A DNA stretch of 64,000 bases from Streptomyces sp. MJM8645 (GCF_001625365.1 NZ_LJJF01000001.1:4475001-4539000), one strand, 5' to 3'. Positions 51,848 to 62,429 are shown, numbered from the stretch's first letter. Notes: generated by a model from the letters alone, not told the origin. Numbers and translations: made by a program.

Positions 51848-52843
51848 TCAGAGCTTGCGCAGCAGCGCCCGGCGGACCTTGTGGTCCGCCCCCTTCTGGA
51901 GGATCAGGGTGGCCCGGCCGCGGGTCGGCAGCACGTTCTCCAGCAGGTTCGGCTTGTTGATGGTGCGCCAGACCTGCCGGCCGTACTCCATCGCCTCTTC
52001 CTCCGGCACCTCGGTGAAGCGGCGGAAGTAGGAGTTCGGGTCCTGGAAGGCGGTCTGCCGCAGCTTGCGGAAGCGGTCCAGGTACCAGTGCTCGATGTCG
52101 TCGGTGCGGGCGTCGACGTAGATCGAGAAGTCGAAGTAGTCGGCCACCGCCAGCCGGGTGCGCCCGTCGCTGCCGGGCAGGGCCGGCTGGAGCACGTTCA
52201 GGCCCTCGACGATCAGGATGTCCGGGCGCTCCACGGTGAGCCGCTCGCCCTGCACGATGTCGTACACCAGGTGCGAGTACACCGGCGCGGTGACCCGCTC
52301 CTTGCCCGCCTTCACGTCCGCCACGAAGCGCATCAGCGCCCGGCGGTCGTACGACTCCGGGAAGCCCTTGCGGGCCATCAGGCCCCGGCGGCGCAGCTCG
52401 GCGTTGGGCAGCAGGAAGCCGTCCGTGGTCACCAGCTCGACCCGCGGATGCTCGGGCCAGCGGGCGAGCAGGGCCTGGAGCAGGCGGGCCGTCGTCGACT
52501 TGCCGACCGCGACCGAGCCGGCCACCCCGATGATGAACGGGGTGCGGGTGCGCTCGGTGTCCGGCGTGTCCAGGAAGGTGCCCAGCGTGCCGCGCAGCTC
52601 GTGCGTGGCGTGGATGTACAGGTTCAGCAGCCGGGACAGCGGCAGGTAGACGTCGCGGACCTCGTCCAGGTCGAGGGCGGTACCGAGGCCGCGTAGCCGT
52701 TCCACCTCCTCGGCGGTCAGCGGCAGCGGCGTACGCTCGCGCAGTGCGCTCCACTCGGCCCGACTGAGGTCCACGTAGGGGGACGGCGACGGGCCGGGCG
52801 TGGCGGCGCCCCGCGTACAGAGTTCGGTCAGCACATGCTCCAT
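51848..52843 (-). CDS. coaA: Pantothenate kinase, type I
   Basis: The product has 331 residues, usual for type I CoaA. The P-loop is GSVAVGKST (109-117), with later VTTDGFLLPN, YSHLVYDI and LIVEGLNVLQ motifs. It phosphorylates pantothenate in the first step of CoA synthesis and is normally feedback-inhibited by CoA. It is transcribed away from glmS, with a shared 99-bp promoter region. Confidence 0.97.
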   Translation of the reverse strand: MEHVLTELCTRGAATPGPSPSPYVDLSRAEWSALRERTPLPLTAEEVERLRGLGTALDLDEVRDVYLPLSRLLNLYIHATHELRGTLGTFLDTPDTERTRTPFIIGVAGSVAVGKSTTARLLQALLARWPEHPRVELVTTDGFLLPNAELRRRGLMARKGFPESYDRRALMRFVADVKAGKERVTAPVYSHLVYDIVQGERLTVERPDILIVEGLNVLQPALPGSDGRTRLAVADYFDFSIYVDARTDDIEHWYLDRFRKLRQTAFQDPNSYFRRFTEVPEEEAMEYGRQVWRTINKPNLLENVLPTRGRATLILQKGADHKVRRALLRKL

Positions 52844-52942
52844 TGTGAGCCGTGGCGGCGTTCACCGTGGTTGTGGTGTCGGTCACGCACTGTTCGCGGG
52901 AATCGGGAAAAGGGCCTCAGAACCGCCCTTATGCTGGCACGC

Positions 52943-54799
<1,857 letters not shown>

Positions 54800-54807
54800 T
54801 ACGGCGT

Positions 54808-54846
54808 GGCGCCCCTGCGGTGGCTGTGCCCTACCGCAGGGGCGCC
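54808..54846. terminator. Bidirectional terminator after glmS
   Basis: GGCGCCCCTGCGGT (54808-54821) and its exact complement (54833-54846) form a 14-bp stem around an 11-base loop. The right arm overlaps the last codons of the convergent Uma2 gene. Confidence 0.88.
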
Positions 54847-55388
54847 GTGTCGAGCGTGAAGGAGAAGGGGGCGGGCAGGTCGATCGGCTTGCCGAACTCG
54901 ACCTGCGTGCGGGTGATGTAGTCCTCGCCCTCGGGTTTGGTGAACAGCGTGACCATGCCCTCACTGCGGTCGACCAGCAGGTAGCACGGGATGCCTGCGG
55001 CGGCGTAGCCGCGGCGCTTGGGTTCGCGGTCCTTGTGCGGGTTGATCGAGGTGACCTCGAAGACGAGGAGGACGCCTTCAGTCGGGGCCCAGGAATCCAG
55101 ATGGTCGAAGTGGCCGGCCGGTACCACCGTGCCGTCGGGGATGAGCCGGCCTTTGGGAGTGACAAGCCCCTTGGTGCCTGCGATGTCCAGATCGATCGCG
55201 GCGTTCCGGAAAAACTGCTTGTTGAGCTTCGATACCGCACCGTCGTGCGGTCCGTCCGGCGGCGGCGTCACGACGATCTCCCCCTCGATGAATTCGGCCT
55301 TGCTCCCCAGCGGGGTGTCCAACTCCAGAAACGGCTGGAGAAGACTGTCCTCGCTCAGCGGGTACTCGACTGCCGGCATGGCGACCAT
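54831..55388 (-). CDS. Uma2-family restriction-endonuclease-like protein
   Basis: The product has 185 residues, typical of DUF820/Uma2. It has the PD-(D/E)xK-like pattern: PDG (Asp85), FEVTS (Glu111), then D120 and K124, and the GIPCYLLVD strand. No activity has been established for most members, which are numerous in actinomycetes and cyanobacteria. I chose ATG 55388 because AGGAGG and GAAGGG lie just upstream; 55379 is also possible. It occupies the place between glmS and nnr where Streptomyces often carries acpS, which I do not find here. Confidence 0.88.
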   Translation of the reverse strand: MVAMPAVEYPLSEDSLLQPFLELDTPLGSKAEFIEGEIVVTPPPDGPHDGAVSKLNKQFFRNAAIDLDIAGTKGLVTPKGRLIPDGTVVPAGHFDHLDSWAPTEGVLLVFEVTSINPHKDREPKRRGYAAAGIPCYLLVDRSEGMVTLFTKPEGEDYITRTQVEFGKPIDLPAPFSFTLDTAPLR

Positions 55389-55559
55389 GGCCCTTCCCCC
55401 TCCTGTGGGTCCGTGTCGAGCCACAAGCTAGGCGTACGGACCGGCACCGGTGGGGGATCGAAGTGGTTGTCACTCGAAAGTGTCCCGCAGCTCGGCCTGC
55501 CGTGGGGCGGTGGCGCGGGCTAGCGTCGGCGGTACGTCGACTGCTGAAGGAGCCCTCGC

Positions 55560-57035
55560 ATGCGTCATGCCCATCGGGTGGAAGTCGTCCGGGCCGCCGA
55601 GGCCGCGCTGATGGCGCGGCTGCCGGAGGGGACGCTGATGCAGCGGGCGGCCGCCGGGCTGGCGGCGACCTGCGCCCGGCTGCTGGCGGGGCGTCGGGGG
55701 CGGGTGTACGGCAGTCGGGTGGTGGTGCTGGCCGGCAGCGGGGACAACGGGGGTGACGCCCTGTACGCCGGGGCGGCGCTGGCCCGGCGGGGCGCGCGGG
55801 TGACGGCGGTGCTGCTCGCGCCGGAGCGTGCGCACGCGGGCGGGCTGGCCGCGCTGCGGGCTTCCGGCGGGCGGGTGGTGCTGGATCAGGAAGTCGGCCT
55901 GGCCGACTTCTCGCGCGCCGACCTGGTGCTGGACGGCATCGTCGGCATCGGCGGCCGGGGCGGGCTGCGGGACGGGGCCCTGCCGTACGCGCGGGCCGGG
56001 CGGCGCGGGGTCGTGGTGGCCGTGGACCTGCCCAGCGGGGTCGACGCCGACACCGGCGAGGTGCCGGGCGAGGCGCTGCGCGCGGACGTCACGGTCTGCT
56101 TCGGCACGTACAAGCCGGGCCTGCTGGTCGACCCGGGAGCCTCCTACGCGGGCGCCGTCCAACTGGTCGGGATCGGACTGGAGCCGCCCGCGCCGGAGGT
56201 GACGGCCCTGCAGCACGCGGACGTGGCGGCGCTGCTGCCGCTGCCGGGCGCCGAGAGCGACAAGTACCGGCGGGGCGTGGTCGGGGTGGCGGCCGGTTCG
56301 GCGACGTACCCGGGCGCGGCGCTGCTGGCGGTCGCCGGGGCGCTGCACGGCGGCGCGGGCGCCGTCCGGTACGTCGGCACGGCGGCCGAGGAGGTGGTGC
56401 GGCGCTTCCCGGAGGTGCTGGTCACCGAGGGCGGGCCGGCCGGGGCCGGGCGGGTGCAGGCCTGGGTGGTCGGGCCGGGCGGCGGCGAGGGGGCGCGGCA
56501 GGCGCTGGCCGAGGCACTGTCGAGCGACGTCCCGGTCCTGGTGGACGCGGACGGGCTGACCGAGCTGGCCCGGCTCGGCCCGGACGCGCTGGCCGGCCGG
56601 ACGGCCCCCACCCTGCTCACCCCGCACACCGGCGAGGCCGCCCGGCTGCTCGCGGGCGCCGACGGCGCCGCGCCGCCGTCCGCCGACTCGCTGGCCGCCG
56701 CCCGGCTGGCCACCGCCCGTCGGCTGGCGGCCGCCTACCGGGCGACGGTCCTGCTCAAGGGCTCCACCACGGTGATCGCCGACCCGGGCGGCGCCGTCCG
56801 GGTCAACCCGACCGGCACGTCCTGGCTGGCCACCGCCGGCAGCGGCGACGTCCTGGCCGGCCTGGCGGGCTCCCTGCTGGCGGCCGGCCTGGCGCCGCTG
56901 GACGCCGCGTCGGTCGGCGCCTACCTGCACGGCCTGGCGGGCCGCCACGCGGCGGGCGACCCGGGCGCGCCGGTGACGGCGCCGGCGGTGGCGCAGGCGC
57001 TGCCCGCGGTGTGGCGGGCGGTGCGGGAGGCGTAG
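55560..57035 (+). CDS. nnr: Bifunctional NAD(P)HX epimerase/dehydratase
   Basis: The product has 491 residues. The N-terminal epimerase domain (about 1-205) has the GDNGGDALYAG loop. The C-terminal ADP-dependent dehydratase domain (about 215-490) has LTPHTGEAARLL, LLKGSTTVI and the catalytic GSGDVLAG (427-434). Together they repair hydrated NADH and NADPH. The ATG at 55560 follows AAGGAGCCC. alr lies 182 bp downstream, a neighbour pairing seen in other actinomycetes. Confidence 0.95.
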   Translation: MRHAHRVEVVRAAEAALMARLPEGTLMQRAAAGLAATCARLLAGRRGRVYGSRVVVLAGSGDNGGDALYAGAALARRGARVTAVLLAPERAHAGGLAALRASGGRVVLDQEVGLADFSRADLVLDGIVGIGGRGGLRDGALPYARAGRRGVVVAVDLPSGVDADTGEVPGEALRADVTVCFGTYKPGLLVDPGASYAGAVQLVGIGLEPPAPEVTALQHADVAALLPLPGAESDKYRRGVVGVAAGSATYPGAALLAVAGALHGGAGAVRYVGTAAEEVVRRFPEVLVTEGGPAGAGRVQAWVVGPGGGEGARQALAEALSSDVPVLVDADGLTELARLGPDALAGRTAPTLLTPHTGEAARLLAGADGAAPPSADSLAAARLATARRLAAAYRATVLLKGSTTVIADPGGAVRVNPTGTSWLATAGSGDVLAGLAGSLLAAGLAPLDAASVGAYLHGLAGRHAAGDPGAPVTAPAVAQALPAVWRAVREA

Positions 57036-57217
57036 GCCCGGGGCGGGCGGTGCGGTGGGGACGGGCGGTGCGGAACCGATCGGTCCTGCGTGCGCGTCCG
57101 GAACAGGGTGACGAGCGGTGCGCCGCAGGTCGGCGCGGTGCCGGGGGCCCTGGCACCGGCCGCCGCACGGACGGGCCGTTCGGCGAGGACTCCGGGATGT
57201 CTGGGAGACTGACCCTG

Positions 57218-58417
57218 ATGACAACTGCGAACACGACCGGCACAGCCACCCTGACCGACGGCGTAAGGGCCGAGGCGACCATCGATCTGGCCGCCCTGCG
57301 CGGCAACCTCGCCGCGCTGCGCGAGCGCGTCGGCAGCTCGGCGGTGATGCTCGCGGTCAAGGCGGACGCCTACGGCCACGGCGCCGTCGAGTGCGCCCGC
57401 GAGGCGGTCGCGAACGGGGTCGGCTGGCTCGGCTGCGCGACGCCCGAGGAGGCGCTGGCACTGCGGGCCGCGGGCATCCGCCCGGAGCAGGCCCGCGTCC
57501 TGTGCTGGCTGTGGACGCCGGGCGGGCCGTGGCGGGAGGCGCTGCGCGCGGACATCGACATCTCGGTGAGCGGCCAGTGGGCGCTGGACGAGCTGCTGCC
57601 GGCCGTCCGGGAGACCGGCATCCCGGCCCGGGTGCACCTGAAGGCGGACACCGGTCTGGGCCGCAACGGCTGCCAGCCGCACGACTGGCCGCACCTGGTG
57701 GCCGCCGCCCGCCGCGCCGAGGCGGAGGGGCTGCTGACCGTGGTCGGCGTCTGGTCGCACTTCGCCGCCGCCGACGAGCCGGGCCACCCGTCGATCCAGG
57801 CCCAGCTGGACTCCTTCCACGCGGCGCTGGCCCGGGCCGAGGCCGCCGGGCTGCGCCCGGAGGTGCGGCACCTGGCGAACTCGCCGGCCACCCTGCTGCT
57901 CCCGCAGTCGCACTTCGACCTGGTCCGCACCGGCCTGGCCGCGTACGGGCTGTCGCCGGTGCCGGAGGTCGGGTCGCCGGCCGACTTCGGGCTGCGCCCG
58001 GTGATGGCGCTGACCGCGCGGCTGGCGCTGGTCAAGCACGTTCCGGGCGGGCACGGGGTCAGCTACGGCCACCACTACGTGACGCCGGGCCCGACCACGC
58101 TGGGCCTGGTCCCGGTCGGCTACGGCGACGGCATCCCGCGGCACGCCAGCGGCACCGGCCCGGTGCAGATCGGCGGCAAGTGGCGCACGATCGCCGGCCG
58201 GGTCGCGATGGACCAGTTCGTCGTGGACCTGGGCGGGGACACCCCCGCGGTCGGCGACGAGGTGCTGCTGTTCGGCAACGGCGAGCAGGGCGAGCCGACC
58301 GCCGAGGACTGGGGCCGGGCCTGCGGCACCATCTCGTACGAGATCGTGACCCGGATCGGCGCCAGGGTCCCGCGCCGCTACCTGGGCGGTAGCCGCACCG
58401 AGGGCCCGGGCGCATGA
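57218..58417 (+). CDS. alr: Alanine racemase
   Basis: The product has 399 residues. The PLP lysine is Lys48 in AVKADAYGHG, and the second-subunit active-site region (GYGDGIPR, AGRVAMDQF) is present. It makes D-alanine for peptidoglycan. ATG 57218 (GGGAG ten bases upstream) is my choice; ATG 57197 adds seven residues and has GAGG. The stop overlaps the alpha/beta hydrolase start by 4 nt. Confidence 0.96.
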   Translation: MTTANTTGTATLTDGVRAEATIDLAALRGNLAALRERVGSSAVMLAVKADAYGHGAVECAREAVANGVGWLGCATPEEALALRAAGIRPEQARVLCWLWTPGGPWREALRADIDISVSGQWALDELLPAVRETGIPARVHLKADTGLGRNGCQPHDWPHLVAAARRAEAEGLLTVVGVWSHFAAADEPGHPSIQAQLDSFHAALARAEAAGLRPEVRHLANSPATLLLPQSHFDLVRTGLAAYGLSPVPEVGSPADFGLRPVMALTARLALVKHVPGGHGVSYGHHYVTPGPTTLGLVPVGYGDGIPRHASGTGPVQIGGKWRTIAGRVAMDQFVVDLGGDTPAVGDEVLLFGNGEQGEPTAEDWGRACGTISYEIVTRIGARVPRRYLGGSRTEGPGA

Positions 58418-59607
58418 CGGAGGGACCGGCCGAGAGCGGCCCGGTCGCGGCGGTGGCCAAGGCGGCCGGCGCGGCCTCCGGGGTGAGCCGGGCCGGTGTG
58501 ATCGGGATCTCGGTCGGCGTGCTGGCGGCCGGGGCGGCCGCCGGGGTGGCGATAGAGCGGCTGACCGTCGGCCGGGCGACCCGCCGCCGGGCCCGGGCCG
58601 AGCTGGACGCCGACGCCCCGTACGGCTCGCTGCGCGGGCGCCCGCGGACGGTGGCCGCGCCGGACGGCACCGAGCTGTACGTCGAGCTGGACGGCACCGG
58701 CCCCGAGCCGGACGGCGGCACCTCCGGCGCCGAGCCGCTGACCGTGCTGTTCTGCCACGGCTACTGCCTCAACCAGGACAGCTGGCACTTCCAGCGGGCC
58801 GCGCTGCGCGAGGGACTGCGGCTGGTCTTCTGGGACCAGCGCAGCCACGGCCGCTCCGAGCGCTCCCGCTCCTTCCTGGCCGGCGAGCCGGCCAGCATCG
58901 ACCAGCTGGGCGGCGACCTCAAAGCGGTGATCGACGCCGTCGCGCCGACCGGGCCGCTGGTGCTGGTGGGCCACTCGATGGGCGGCATGACGGTGATGGC
59001 GCTGGCCGACCAGCACCCGGAGCTGTTCCGGGAGAGGGTCGCCGGGGTGGCGCTGATCGGCACGCTGGCGGGGGACTGGAACGAGGTCAGCCTCGGCCTG
59101 CCGTCGGCCGGCGCGAAGCTGTTCAAGAAGGTCGCGCCCGGGGTGATGCGGCTGCTGGGCCGTCAGGTCGAGCTGGTGGAGGCGAGCCGGCGGCTGGGTG
59201 CGGACGTCGCCGCCGTCTTCTACCGGAGGTTCTCCTTCGGCGGGCGGGACGTCGACCCGGGCGTGGTGCGGTTCGCCGAGCAGCTGCTGGACGCCACCCC
59301 GATCGACGTGGTCGCCGAGTTCTACCCGGTGTTCGCCGCGCACGAGAAGTACGCGGCGCTCGCCGCCCTGAGCGGCCTGCCGACGCTGGTGCTGGCCGGT
59401 ACGAAGGACCTGCTGACGCCGTCGGCGCACAGCGAGGCGATGGCCGAGCGGCTGCCCGGCGCGGAGCTGGTGCTGGTGGAGGGCGCCGGGCACCTGGTGA
59501 TGCTGGAGCGCCCGGAGCTGGTCGACCACGAGCTGGTGGCGCTGCTGCGCCGGGCCGCCGGCTTCGCCGCCGCCGCGCCGCCCCCGGCGGTCCTGGACGG
59601 CCCCTGA
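58414..59607 (+). CDS. Alpha/beta hydrolase with N-terminal membrane segment
   Basis: The product has 397 residues. One transmembrane segment (about 28-48) precedes the hydrolase fold. The nucleophile elbow is GHSMGG with Ser188; HGYCLN forms the oxyanion side, and the C-terminal GAGHLVMLERP supplies the catalytic His. The Asp is probably in TKDLLTP. The substrate is unknown. ATGA overlap with alr indicates cotranscription, and tsaE follows after 95 bp. Confidence 0.93.
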   Translation: MTEGPAESGPVAAVAKAAGAASGVSRAGVIGISVGVLAAGAAAGVAIERLTVGRATRRRARAELDADAPYGSLRGRPRTVAAPDGTELYVELDGTGPEPDGGTSGAEPLTVLFCHGYCLNQDSWHFQRAALREGLRLVFWDQRSHGRSERSRSFLAGEPASIDQLGGDLKAVIDAVAPTGPLVLVGHSMGGMTVMALADQHPELFRERVAGVALIGTLAGDWNEVSLGLPSAGAKLFKKVAPGVMRLLGRQVELVEASRRLGADVAAVFYRRFSFGGRDVDPGVVRFAEQLLDATPIDVVAEFYPVFAAHEKYAALAALSGLPTLVLAGTKDLLTPSAHSEAMAERLPGAELVLVEGAGHLVMLERPELVDHELVALLRRAAGFAAAAPPPAVLDGP

Positions 59608-59702
59608 CCCCTTCCGGCGCGCGCCGGGCCGGCGATGTGGCACGGTAGCGGTGGCGGCCGGCGGTCGGCACGCCGGTACGGACCGAAGGGCAAGACACGC
59701 GC

Positions 59703-60200
59703 ATGGGCTCGCACGCCACTCTCACCGTCCCCACCCCGGAGCGGATGGGCCGGCTCGGCCGGGAGCTGGCCGCGCTGCTGAGGCCCGGGGACCTGGTGCT
59801 GCTCTCCGGTGAACTGGGGGCGGGGAAGACCACGCTGACCCGGGGTCTGGGGGAGGGGCTGGGAGTCCGCGGGGCGGTGACCTCGCCGACCTTCGTGATC
59901 GCCCGGGTGCACCCGTCGCTGGTCGGCGGCCCGGCGCTGGTGCACGTGGACGCGTACCGGCTCGGCGGGGACCTGGACGAGATGGAGGACCTCGACCTGG
60001 ACGTCTCGCTGCCGGAGTCGGTGGTCGTGGTCGAGTGGGGCGAGGGCAAGGTCGAGCGGCTGTCCGAGGACCGGCTGGAGGTGCGGATCGAGCGCGCCCT
60101 CGGTGACACCGCCGACGAGGACGACCTGGACCCGCGCCGGGTGGTGCTGACCGGCCTCGGTCCGCGCTGGGCGGGTGTCGCGCTGGAGGCGCTCGGCTGA
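59703..60200 (+). CDS. tsaE: tRNA t6A biosynthesis ATPase TsaE
   Basis: The product has 165 residues. Walker A is GELGAGKTT (36-44), followed by SPTFVI and the HVDAYRL motif of TsaE. It drives the TsaB-TsaD complex in threonylcarbamoylation of A37. Its partners tsaB and tsaD lie 1.0 kb downstream, separated by a 64-codon gene and a divergent transpeptidase-like gene. Confidence 0.96.
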   Translation: MGSHATLTVPTPERMGRLGRELAALLRPGDLVLLSGELGAGKTTLTRGLGEGLGVRGAVTSPTFVIARVHPSLVGGPALVHVDAYRLGGDLDEMEDLDLDVSLPESVVVVEWGEGKVERLSEDRLEVRIERALGDTADEDDLDPRRVVLTGLGPRWAGVALEALG

Positions 60201-60288
60201 GGCCCGCGCCCGGGTGTGCGCCGTTTTGCCGACAGGCTGTCGGGAAGTGTTGCGGGCGGGGTGCCGGGCGTGGTGGGATGGGTGCTGC

Positions 60289-60307
60289 GGTTAGGTCTGC
60301 CTAACTA
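60289..60307 (+). promoter_or_regulatory. Iron-box-like palindrome (DtxR/DmdR/IdeR type)
   Basis: GTTAGG (60290-60295), spacer TCTG, CCTAAC (60300-60305). Aligned to the DtxR consensus TTAGGTTAGCCTAACCTAA it matches 13 of 19 positions. It lies 12 bp before the start codon of the 64-residue protein, a repressor-blocking position. Confidence 0.65.
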
Positions 60308-60317
60308 GGGAGGCGCC

Positions 60318-60512
60318 ATGTCGAGCACCACCCCCGCCCCGAAGCGCGCCGGGCACGGCGCCGGGGCCGGAGAGTCCGCCCGCCGCGTCCAGGGGGCGCC
60401 GATGCGGGCGCTGCTGGCCGCCTGTGCGGCCGCCGAGGCGGTGTCCACCCCGCCCGAGCCGGAGCCCCGGCGGGCCGAGGAACCGGAGACGGGCACACCC
60501 CGCGCGGCCTGA
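60318..60512 (+). CDS. Small 64-residue protein under a likely iron box
   Basis: The ATG at 60318 has GGGAGG four bases upstream, an excellent site. The product is Ala/Pro/Arg-rich, with a polar, partly basic start, a short hydrophobic stretch RALLAACAAAEAV (about 30-42) and a Pro/Glu tail. I recognise no family. The third codon positions are GC-rich, as in real genes here. The iron-box-like palindrome overlapping its control region suggests expression under iron limitation. It is not a siderophore or heme protein by sequence, so the role is open. Confidence 0.72.
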   Translation: MSSTTPAPKRAGHGAGAGESARRVQGAPMRALLAACAAAEAVSTPPEPEPRRAEEPETGTPRAA

Positions 60513-60528
60513 CACGCCCGAGCCGGGC

Positions 60529-61107
60529 TCAGGCGACCACGACCACCTTGGTGCCGTTCGGCGCGAAGTCCCAGAGCAACTGGCCGTCCGGGCGGCCGCT
60601 GCGGATGCCGCCGGTCTTGGCGTTCGGCTCGGTGGTCGGGGTCGCGCCGTCCACGGCGGCGCTGAAGCCGAACACCACGCCGTTCTGCTGCGCGAAGCGC
60701 ACCACGTGCTCGATCTGCTTGCCGTCCGTCCCGGTGGTCGTCGGGGTGCGGCTGTAGACCGAGTAACTGCCCGGAGCCGGCTCGACCGAGCCCGGGGTGA
60801 CCGGGAAACCGGGCGTGACCTGCGGGTTCTTCTTCGGGTCGATCAGCCAGACGTAGTGGCTGCTGATCGAGTAGACCACCCTGGTCCCGCTGCCCGAGAT
60901 GGTCGGCAGCGGCGGGACCGTCGGGGTGGCCGAGGCGCTCGGCGTCGCGGAGGCGGCCGGCCCGCTGGACGTCGTGGTGCTGGCGGTCGGCTTGGCGCCG
61001 GCCGCCCGGTCCTGAGCGCCGTTGGCCTGGAAGGCCAGCAGGCTCACCACCGCCAGGGCCCCCAGGGTCAGCCCCGTGACCACCACACCAGGACCCATCT
61101 TCGCCAC
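60529..61107 (-). CDS. L,D-transpeptidase-fold protein lacking the catalytic Cys
   Basis: The product has 192 residues. One N-terminal transmembrane segment (about 6-25) and a Ser/Thr/Ala/Pro linker lead to a YkuD-like domain: GTRVVYSISSHYVWLID, a PAPGSYSVYSR turn, and LLWDFAPNGTKVVVV at the end. Where active enzymes have SHGC-x-R, this has KTGGIRS, so both the His and the nucleophilic Cys are gone. It should be extracytoplasmic and inactive as a transpeptidase. The GTG at 61107 follows GGGAG; an ATG at about 61145 is possible. It converges on the small iron-box gene and diverges from tsaB. Confidence 0.82.
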   Translation of the reverse strand: MAKMGPGVVVTGLTLGALAVVSLLAFQANGAQDRAAGAKPTASTTTSSGPAASATPSASATPTVPPLPTISGSGTRVVYSISSHYVWLIDPKKNPQVTPGFPVTPGSVEPAPGSYSVYSRTPTTTGTDGKQIEHVVRFAQQNGVVFGFSAAVDGATPTTEPNAKTGGIRSGRPDGQLLWDFAPNGTKVVVVA

Positions 61108-61251
61108 GTGCCGCTCCCGCCGCCGTCCCTTTACGTACGGCCCCATCGTGCCAGGTCCGTCCGGCCGGGTCGCGGCGCCCCGGATGTGTGTTCCTGGATG
61201 GCACACCTGGTCGATCGGCCGGTCGGACGAACGGCGGTCTAACCTTGACCC

Positions 61252-61926
61252 GTGCTGCTGCTCGCGTTCGACACCGCTACCCCCGCCGTCACCGCCGCCG
61301 TCCACGACGGCACGGCCGTCCTCGCCGAGACCCATCAGGTCGACGCCCGGCGCCACGGCGAACTGCTCCTGCCCGCGATCGACCAGGTCCTGCGGGCGGC
61401 CGGCGTCGACAAGCACCGGCTCACCGGCATCGCGGTGGGCGTCGGCCCGGGCCCGTACACCGGCCTGCGGGTCGGCCTGGTGACCGCCGCCGCGCTCGGC
61501 CACGCCCTCGGGCTGCCGGTGCACGGTGTCTGCACCCTGGACGCGATCGCCCACCAGGCCCGCGCCGAGGGCCTGGCCGGGCAGCCGTTCACGGTGGCCA
61601 CCGACGCGCGCCGCAAGGAGGTCTACTGGGCCTCCTACGACGCCGACGGCCACCGCACCGAGGGCCCCGGCGTGGACCGCCCCGCCGAGCTGGCCCCGCA
61701 GCCGCGCTCGGTCGGCGCCGGCGCGCTGCTCTACCCCGAGAGCTTCCCCGGCGCGCACGGCCCCGAGCACGTGTCGGCCGGCGCTCTGGCGGGCTTCGCC
61801 GCCGCCGAGCTGGCGGCCGGCCGCGAGCTGCTGCCGAACGTCCCGCTGTACCTGCGCCGCCCGGACGCCCAGGTGCCGGCTGCCTTCAAGAATGTTCTAG
61901 GGGGCAAGGCGGTGCTCCCGGCGTGA
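61252..61926 (+). CDS. tsaB: t6A biosynthesis protein TsaB
   Basis: The product has 224 residues with an ASKHA N-terminal fold (LLAFDTATPAVTAAV) and the TsaB motif GVGPGPYTGLRVGL. It partners TsaD in t6A synthesis. The GTG start has no Shine-Dalgarno. TAACCT ends 6 bp upstream, so the transcript may be leaderless. Its stop overlaps rimI by 4 nt. Confidence 0.95.
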   Translation: MLLLAFDTATPAVTAAVHDGTAVLAETHQVDARRHGELLLPAIDQVLRAAGVDKHRLTGIAVGVGPGPYTGLRVGLVTAAALGHALGLPVHGVCTLDAIAHQARAEGLAGQPFTVATDARRKEVYWASYDADGHRTEGPGVDRPAELAPQPRSVGAGALLYPESFPGAHGPEHVSAGALAGFAAAELAAGRELLPNVPLYLRRPDAQVPAAFKNVLGGKAVLPA

Positions 61927-62429
61927 AGCACGGCACCACCCTGCGCCCGATGCGCTGGTGGGACATCGCGCCGGTGATGGAGCTTGAGCTGCGACTCTTC
62001 CCCGAGGACGCCTGGTCCACCGGGATGTACTGGTCCGAGCTGGCCGAGACCCACCCCGGCGGCACCCGCCACTACACCGTCGCCACCACCGCGGACGGCG
62101 CCATCGTCGGCTACGCCGGGCTGATGGCGATCGCCGGCGAGGGCGACGTCCAGACCATCGCCGTCGACCAGCGCCACCAGGGCGCCGGCCTCGGCGCGGC
62201 GCTGCTCACCGACCTGATCCGGGAGGCCGCCCGCCGCGGCTGCGCCGAACTGCTGCTGGAGGTGCGGGTGGACAATCCGCGCGCCCAGCAGTTGTACGAG
62301 CGCTTCGGCTTCCAACCGGTGGGCATCCGGCGCGGCTACTACCAGCCCGCCAACGTCGACGCGCTGGTGATGCGCCTCGACCACCCCAGCACTGACCCGA
62401 AGGACCTTAAGGACACCCGCCATGGCTGA
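61923..62429 (+). CDS. rimI: Ribosomal-protein-alanine N-acetyltransferase (GNAT)
   Basis: The product has 168 residues and a GNAT fold. The acetyl-CoA site is RHQGAGLGAALL, and the C-terminal NPRAQQLYERFGF motif is typical of RimI. It acetylates the N-terminus of S18 or other proteins. The GTG overlaps the tsaB stop (GTGA). It overlaps tsaD by 8 nt, so tsaB-rimI-tsaD is one translational unit. Confidence 0.94.
   Translation: MKHGTTLRPMRWWDIAPVMELELRLFPEDAWSTGMYWSELAETHPGGTRHYTVATTADGAIVGYAGLMAIAGEGDVQTIAVDQRHQGAGLGAALLTDLIREAARRGCAELLLEVRVDNPRAQQLYERFGFQPVGIRRGYYQPANVDALVMRLDHPSTDPKDLKDTRHG

Noticed and set aside
54831..55559. A hidden acpS gene between glmS and nnr
   Set aside because: No frame on either strand contains the AcpS pattern near its start; the region is filled by Uma2 and a short promoter gap.
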